Shown here: in pieces, positions 30,444-34,349 of the stretch
Numbering within the stretch: the first letter of the stretch is position 1
How the letters are laid out: the number at the start of each line of letters is the position of its first letter
Source: Deltaproteobacteria bacterium
GTDB lineage: Bacteria > Myxococcota_A > Polyangia > JAAYKL01
Length of the DNA: 34,349 nucleotides
Direction: 5' to 3'
Assembly (NCBI GenBank): GCA_028713995.1
Contig: JAQTNF010000042.1
Coordinates: forward strand, 1-34,349
Position numbers and translations under genes: made by a program
The notes under the pieces: model-generated
Databases searched by the model: none
What the model saw: the letters and a program-made list of their open reading frames with translations, nothing else
Told to the model about the DNA's origin: nothing

Positions 30444-31735
30444 GCGTTTTCCGGCGATTCGGAAAAGAGATCGCCCGCGCCCAGGACGCGCTGCTCGGCG
30501 GCCGCGACGACACGGTCCGGGCCCGGGAGAGCTTCCTCGCACAGGCCGTCTCGGGCGGTGGACGAAGAGCGAGGCCTCGACGCGTCACGGGTTACGCGCT
30601 GGCCGCGGGCTTCGCGACGGCGGCCGCTGTGACCCTCCTCTTCATCCTTCCGCCAAACGATGACGATTCGCTTCGAGCCTTCGTGGACGAGAGCGGCGCG
30701 CCGATCGCGGCCGGAGAGTGGATCTCGGCCCCGACCGAAAACGGACGCAGGATCCGCTTCTCGGACGGCTCGTCCGTCGTGCTCGGACCGGCCTCGGCGG
30801 CACGAGTGATCGCCCTCGACGCGAACGGCGCGAGGGTGTTCCTGGAGCAGGGAACGGCCCGGGCGACCGTGACGCGCAGGCCCGGCGCCCATTGGACCGT
30901 GGACGTGGGTCCCTACGCGGTCGAGGTCAAAGGAACGCGTTTCTCGGTCACGTGGGAGCCCAGGCCGCAGCTGTTCTCCATCGTCCTCGAAAGAGGGCAC
31001 GTGATCGTCCGTGGGCCGCTCATCGCGGACGGGAGAAAGCTCGTCGCGGGCGAGAGCATCCGGGCATGGGTCGCGGAGCGGCGCCTCGAGATCGGCTCGG
31101 GGGCGATCCCGGCGGTCGCGGCGGCTCCCGAGCCCCTTGCTCCAGCCGAGCCCACGGTCTCCTGCACCCCCGCGACGAGGGCGACAGGCAACGTCGCACC
31201 CCCGACGCCGGCCCCGCCGAAAAGCTCCGAGCCGCAAGCCGCGACCGGCGGGGGCTGGCAGGACCTGGCAAGATCCGGAAGCTGGGACGCCGCCCTCGAC
31301 CGCGCGCAAGAGGCCGACCTCGACGTGGTCGTTTCGTCCGCGACCGCGGGCGATCTCCTGCTGCTCGGCGATGCCGCGCGCCTGGCGCGCAGGTGCGATC
31401 TCGCGGAGCGCAGCTACCTCGCGTTGCGCGAGCGCTTCCCGGGCACGCCCGCGGCGGTGGATGCGGCGTTCTCGCTGGGCAGGATGGCGTTCGACCAGCA
31501 GCACTTCTACTCCAAGAGCGCCAAGTGGCTCGGCTTCTACATCGAGGAGAGCGGCGGCGGTACGGTGCTCGCCCGCGAGGCGCTCGGCCGGCTCGTGGAG
31601 GCGCACTCCCGTGCCGGAAACCGCGATCTCGCGCGCGAGGCCGCCCGGCGCTATTTGGAGAGCTTCCCGGACGGGCCCCACGCCGGTTTCGTCCGGCAGA
31701 TCCTCGAGGAGGCCGCCCCTGCGCAGACGCCCTGA
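30440..31735 (+). CDS. FecR-domain transmembrane protein with TPR tail
   Basis: The 431-residue protein has a short cytoplasmic N-terminus (about 1-50), one membrane helix (about 53-75, GYALAAGFATAAAVTLLF) and a periplasmic FecR domain (about 85-215; IRFSDGSSVVLGPASAARV and YAVEVKGTRFSVTW). A Pro-rich linker and TPR-like helices follow (about 270-431, DAAFSLGRMAFDQQHFYSKS). FecR proteins relay outer-membrane signals to, or restrain, the ECF factor of the same operon. Here the TonB-dependent receptor of the classical system is missing. A strong AAGGAGG site precedes the ATG, which overlaps the sigma stop. Confidence 0.88.
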   Translation: MSVFRRFGKEIARAQDALLGGRDDTVRARESFLAQAVSGGGRRARPRRVTGYALAAGFATAAAVTLLFILPPNDDDSLRAFVDESGAPIAAGEWISAPTENGRRIRFSDGSSVVLGPASAARVIALDANGARVFLEQGTARATVTRRPGAHWTVDVGPYAVEVKGTRFSVTWEPRPQLFSIVLERGHVIVRGPLIADGRKLVAGESIRAWVAERRLEIGSGAIPAVAAAPEPLAPAEPTVSCTPATRATGNVAPPTPAPPKSSEPQAATGGGWQDLARSGSWDAALDRAQEADLDVVVSSATAGDLLLLGDAARLARRCDLAERSYLALRERFPGTPAAVDAAFSLGRMAFDQQHFYSKSAKWLGFYIEESGGGTVLAREALGRLVEAHSRAGNRDLAREAARRYLESFPDGPHAGFVRQILEEAAPAQTP

Positions 31736-32771
31736 CCGTTCGCGACGGCGCGCCGCTCTCCTCGGCTCCGCGCTCGCCGGACTGTCCTTGTCCGTCGCCA
31801 TCCCATCGCACGGAGAAGAGACCGTGGTCATCGTCGTCCACGAGGGCGACGGCCCGTCCCTCGTGTCGCGCATCGTCGCGGAGCTCGAGGCCATGGGGCT
31901 CGGCGCGCGGGCCGTGCGCCTCGATCCCGAAGATCCGATCGCGCTCGAAGAGCTGGCGCGACGTACCGGCGCGGCCGCGGCGATCCGCATCGTCCCCCGG
32001 ACCGGGACGCTCCACGTGTGGATCGCGGATCGGGTCACGGGCAAGGTCGTGTCGCGCGAGGTCGTGATCCCGAACGACACCCCCAAGTCCGAGGCGATCG
32101 TGGCCACCGAGGCGGTCGAGCTCCTGCGCGCGAGCCTGATGGAGCTGCGCACCACGCGCGAGCCCAAGGGCGATGTCGCACCCACGCCCGCCGTGAAGAA
32201 GCCCGTGGAGCCGCAGCCCGCCCCGCCGGTCGCCACGGAGACCAAGGCGACGACAAGGCTTGCGCTCGAGGTCGGGCCGGCCGTTGCGGGCAGCGGGTTC
32301 GACCTCCCGCCCACCGTGAACGTCTTCGCGGGCGCGTGGGCCACGATCTTCGACCCGCTCGGGATCGAGGTGCTCGGGCTCACGCCGCTCGTGGCGTCGC
32401 GAACCTCGACCAACGGCGGCGAGGTGCGCCTGAACCTGGGTCTGGCCGGGGCCGGGCTGCGCCTGGGGTTCTCACCCGGGACGGGCCGATGGCTCCCTTC
32501 CCTGGCCGCGGGCTGCGCCGCCGTGTTCTTCCTGCTGGACGGCCGTGCCAGGGAGGGTCACGAGGATCACGAGGAGACGATCGTCCGCGCCGCACCGTTC
32601 CTGCGCGCCGGGCTCGCGGTGCTGCTCGTGGGGAGGCTGCGCCTGCGCCTTGATGCGCTCGGGGGATGGGCGTTCCCCGGAACCTCGGTGCGCGTCGACG
32701 GGAAGGAGATCGCCGACCTGGGCCGCCCGCTCCTCGCAGCGGTGTTGGCGCTCGAGCTGGTGGTCTGGTGA
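31719..32771 (+). CDS. Secreted, probable outer-membrane beta-barrel protein with CTG start
   Basis: No ATG, GTG or TTG in this frame lies near the start of the coding signal. CTG at 31719 has an ideal AGGAGG (31707-31712) six bases before it and opens directly into a signal peptide (LRRRPDRSRRRAALLGSALA), which has a twin-arginine look (SRRRAALL). Of the 350 residues, about 35-165 form an alpha/beta region (VVIVVHEGDGPSLVSRIVAE), about 170-190 are Pro-rich, and about 195-350 are Gly-rich alternating strands. The last residue is Trp after LALELVV, a typical end of an outer-membrane barrel. It overlaps the FecR-like gene by 17 bp. Role unknown; as part of the ECF operon it may be the sensed or regulated surface protein. 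Confidence 0.7.
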   Translation: MRRRPDRSRRRAALLGSALAGLSLSVAIPSHGEETVVIVVHEGDGPSLVSRIVAELEAMGLGARAVRLDPEDPIALEELARRTGAAAAIRIVPRTGTLHVWIADRVTGKVVSREVVIPNDTPKSEAIVATEAVELLRASLMELRTTREPKGDVAPTPAVKKPVEPQPAPPVATETKATTRLALEVGPAVAGSGFDLPPTVNVFAGAWATIFDPLGIEVLGLTPLVASRTSTNGGEVRLNLGLAGAGLRLGFSPGTGRWLPSLAAGCAAVFFLLDGRAREGHEDHEETIVRAAPFLRAGLAVLLVGRLRLRLDALGGWAFPGTSVRVDGKEIADLGRPLLAAVLALELVVW

Positions 32772-33289
32772 ACGCCATGGGCCGATTCGCGGCAACAGCG
32801 TCCTCGCTCGTTTTTCTCGCGCTCGCGTGCGGGTGCGGGAACGGGGTCGTGGACGTGATCACGGGCAGCGACGCCGGCCGGAGCACAGACTCCGACAGCG
32901 AGACGGGCACAGGCTCCGACGCGGATTCCGGCCTCGAGCCCGACCTTGTGGTCGCGACCGTCGTGGTGCCCCCGGTCTTCGACGCCGTTCCGGCGCGGAT
33001 CGCGGCTGCGTTCCTCCACGAACCCGACCCCCGCACCAAGCCGGACGCGCTCGGGGCCCAGTACGACGAGCCGGCCATCGGCGCGGGCCAGCCCTATGAC
33101 CTCGTCTCCACCCAAGCCGGCCTCACCGGCCCCCACTACCTGAGGGTGATCCTCTTCGTAGAGGGCGGCGGAACGGGCGAGCCGATCCCCGGGGTGGACT
33201 TTGTCGGCATCGCGCAAAAGCCCGTGTTCCTGGGCCCCGGCACCGGAACCGTGAAGGCGGGCACCATCCACCTGCACCTCACGCCTTGA
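32768..33289 (+). CDS. Small lipoprotein with short Asp/Ser/Thr linker
   Basis: The 173-residue product has a lipoprotein signal (VFLALAC), a short acidic linker (DSDSETGTGSDADSG, about 41-55) and a beta-rich domain (about 58-173) with PDLVVATVVVPPVFDAVPAR and HYLRVILFVEGGG. I do not recognise the domain. GTG 32768 overlaps the preceding stop (GTGA); ATG 32777 is equally possible. It is the fourth cistron of the ECF operon. Confidence 0.75.
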   Translation: MNAMGRFAATASSLVFLALACGCGNGVVDVITGSDAGRSTDSDSETGTGSDADSGLEPDLVVATVVVPPVFDAVPARIAAAFLHEPDPRTKPDALGAQYDEPAIGAGQPYDLVSTQAGLTGPHYLRVILFVEGGGTGEPIPGVDFVGIAQKPVFLGPGTGTVKAGTIHLHLTP

Positions 33290-33310
33290 ACCCCGGCCCG
33301 GCTCGATTTT

Positions 33311-33321
33311 CCTGAGCCGTG
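33311..33321 (+). promoter_or_regulatory. CCTGAGCCGTG element upstream of the Cys-rich lipoprotein gene
   Basis: This 11-base stretch differs in one base from the pair at 29672 and 29711. The match with 29711 continues with CG and a similar GC-rich spacer, then ACACTTTA against CCACTCATA. It lies 96 bases before the next gene. Confidence 0.45.
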
Positions 33322-33416
33322 CGTGGCGCGGACAGCCACTCATAGACATGATATGGGTAAGAAGTGACCTACCGTCGGCCAGCGTCGACGGTTCTATCGA
33401 CGAAAGGAGTATTGTC

Positions 33417-34226
33417 ATGAAGCGGAGAACTTGGTTGGGTCTTTTGATTTCGGTTCTCGCGATTGGCGCTGTCGCATGCGGCGACAACACACCGTCGAGC
33501 GTCGGGGACGGCGGCCTTGACGGCTCGCAGGACACGGACACCGGCACGGACACGAACACGAGCGCCGACGGAGACACCGATGGAGACACCGACGCGGACG
33601 GAGACACCGACGGAGACACCGACGCGGACGGAGACGCCGACGCGGACGGAGACACCGACGCGGACGGAGACACCGACGCGGACTCGGACGCCGACTCCGA
33701 TTCCGACAGCGACACGACCACGAGCTCGACCGGCTGCCCGTACGATTGCCTCGCCTACAACCAGTGCAACGGCGACATCTACACGGAGTACGACTGCGGC
33801 GGCGGAATGAACGTGTGCTGCTCGCAGTCCACCGACACCGGCTCGACCACCGAGCCCTGCCCGTTCGAATGCGGGTCGCCGTTCGACTGCACGGGGATCC
33901 TGCACCAGGAGTACGACTGCGGCGGCGGAATGCAGATGTGCTGCGAGCCCGACACCTCCGCCGGGACCGACACCGGCACGCCGTGCACGTTCGAATGCGT
34001 CGGAGGCCCCGGTGGCTGCACCGGCACCCCGCACCCCGAGATGGACTGCCCGAACCCCTGGCAGACCTGCTGCGAGGGAGGCACCACCGTGGATTCCGGC
34101 CCCTCGGTCCGCTGCGTCGACAACGGCGGCGCCTGCCGCGACAGCGCGACGGGCTGCCAGGGGAACGAGACGCAGAACGATTCCTACACGTGCCGTAACG
34201 GCCGCGTCTGCTGCATCCCCAACTAG
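33417..34226 (+). CDS. Cys-rich lipoprotein with long Asp/Thr repeat linker
   Basis: The 269-residue product has a lipoprotein signal (LISVLAIGAVAC), a long acidic linker (about 35-107, units such as DGDTDADGDT) and four Cys-rich modules of about 30-35 residues. Each module ends in Cys-Cys: CPYDC...NVCC, CPFEC...QMCC, CTFEC...QTCC and RCVDN...RVCC. The first two share YDCGGGM. They resemble small disulfide-knotted binding modules, but I cannot name the family. AAAGGAG precedes the ATG. It is separated from the ECF operon by 127 bp with its own motif, so it may be a separate target of the sigma factor. Confidence 0.82.
   Translation: MKRRTWLGLLISVLAIGAVACGDNTPSSVGDGGLDGSQDTDTGTDTNTSADGDTDGDTDADGDTDGDTDADGDADADGDTDADGDTDADSDADSDSDSDTTTSSTGCPYDCLAYNQCNGDIYTEYDCGGGMNVCCSQSTDTGSTTEPCPFECGSPFDCTGILHQEYDCGGGMQMCCEPDTSAGTDTGTPCTFECVGGPGGCTGTPHPEMDCPNPWQTCCEGGTTVDSGPSVRCVDNGGACRDSATGCQGNETQNDSYTCRNGRVCCIPN
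33567..33680 (+). repeat. Composite 30-bp and 18-bp tandem repeats in linker
   Basis: Two 30-bp units (33567-33596, 33597-33626) are followed by three 18-bp units (33627-33644, 33645-33662, 33663-33680). All are built from blocks coding DGDT and DA, so the length can change in frame. Confidence 0.9.
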
Positions 34227-34349
34227 GAGCCTGTTGCGCATAAGCCCGCCGCGCTGACTTGCCGACTGGTCCGACTTCGCGGAGGTCGGATTCGCTCTCG
34301 CGGAAATCGAGCGCTCGGAGACGCCGTTCGGCGGTGGGGGCGGTTTCCG
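34227..34349. other. Right-edge stretch without an assignable gene
   Basis: No start codon with a ribosome binding site is visible. A 6-bp hairpin (TCCGAC 34270-34275, GTCGGA 34285-34290) could be part of a terminator, but no T-run follows. From 34258 one plus frame is open to the edge with GC-rich third positions but no start codon. Confidence 0.4.

Noticed and set aside
27851-33680. Repeat blocks considered as CRISPR arrays
   Set aside because: Units are contiguous without spacers, are multiples of three and encode the linkers; no cas gene is nearby.
27659-34241. Open frames in other phases and on the other strand over the linker repeats (Ser-Glu, Pro-Thr or Val-Gly runs)
   Set aside because: Simple repeats of 6, 12, 18 or 24 bases stay open in many frames; only the Asp-rich frames have a lipoprotein signal, a ribosome binding site and a folded domain.
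34227-34245. GAGCCTGTTGCGCATAAG directly after the last lipoprotein as an insertion sequence end
   Set aside because: No inverted partner, target duplication or transposase is visible, and the lipoprotein ends naturally after its last Cys-Cys module.

Overview
The window is high-GC DNA from a flagellated, Gram-negative bacterium. Lipoproteins with long Asp/Ser/Thr linkers, Cys-rich modules, an MJ0042 zinc-ribbon/TPR protein and an ECF sigma/FecR cassette suggest Myxococcota or a neighbouring lineage of the former Deltaproteobacteria. This placement is an inference from gene style; no rRNA or other marker gene is present.

Positions 1-11541 hold, on the minus strand, the start of a secreted protein at the left edge and one compact flagellar operon. 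It is transcribed from about 11.5 kb leftwards: an unrecognised secreted protein, flgB, flgC, fliE, fliF, fliG, fliH, fliI, fliJ, a MotE-like gene, a short fliK, flgD and flgE. Most junctions overlap by 4 bp (ATGA or GTGA), so translation is probably coupled. Positions 11683-18186 hold the likely control unit. A sigma-54 activator without a receiver domain lies on the minus strand. Divergent from it are a histidine kinase, a receiver protein without a DNA-binding domain, a MinD/FlhG-type ATPase fused to a PilZ domain, and a receiver/degenerate-GGDEF/receiver protein. Three sigma-54-like -24/-12 sequences precede the edge gene, the flagellar operon and the activator gene. A PP2C phosphatase follows on the minus strand.

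Positions 19139-26132 look like one plus-strand operon: a surface lipoprotein with an SD-repeat linker, an FGE-fold lipoprotein that lacks the FGE catalytic cysteines, two tandem GT-C glycosyltransferases sharing 1082 identical bases, and an SGNH hydrolase. A second SGNH protein carrying TPRs (minus strand) and another repeat-linker lipoprotein follow. The set could be a surface glycosylation module acting on Ser/Thr-rich linkers; this is a hypothesis.

Positions 28291-34226 hold a zinc-ribbon/TPR membrane protein (minus strand) divergent from an ECF sigma factor operon (sigma, FecR-TPR, a secreted probable beta-barrel protein that seems to start at CTG, and a lipoprotein), then a Cys-rich lipoprotein. 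An 11-base motif, CYTGAGCCGTG, lies upstream of the sigma gene, of its divergent neighbour and of the last lipoprotein, and may mark a small regulon. I saw no tRNA, rRNA, CRISPR array or convincing insertion sequence.
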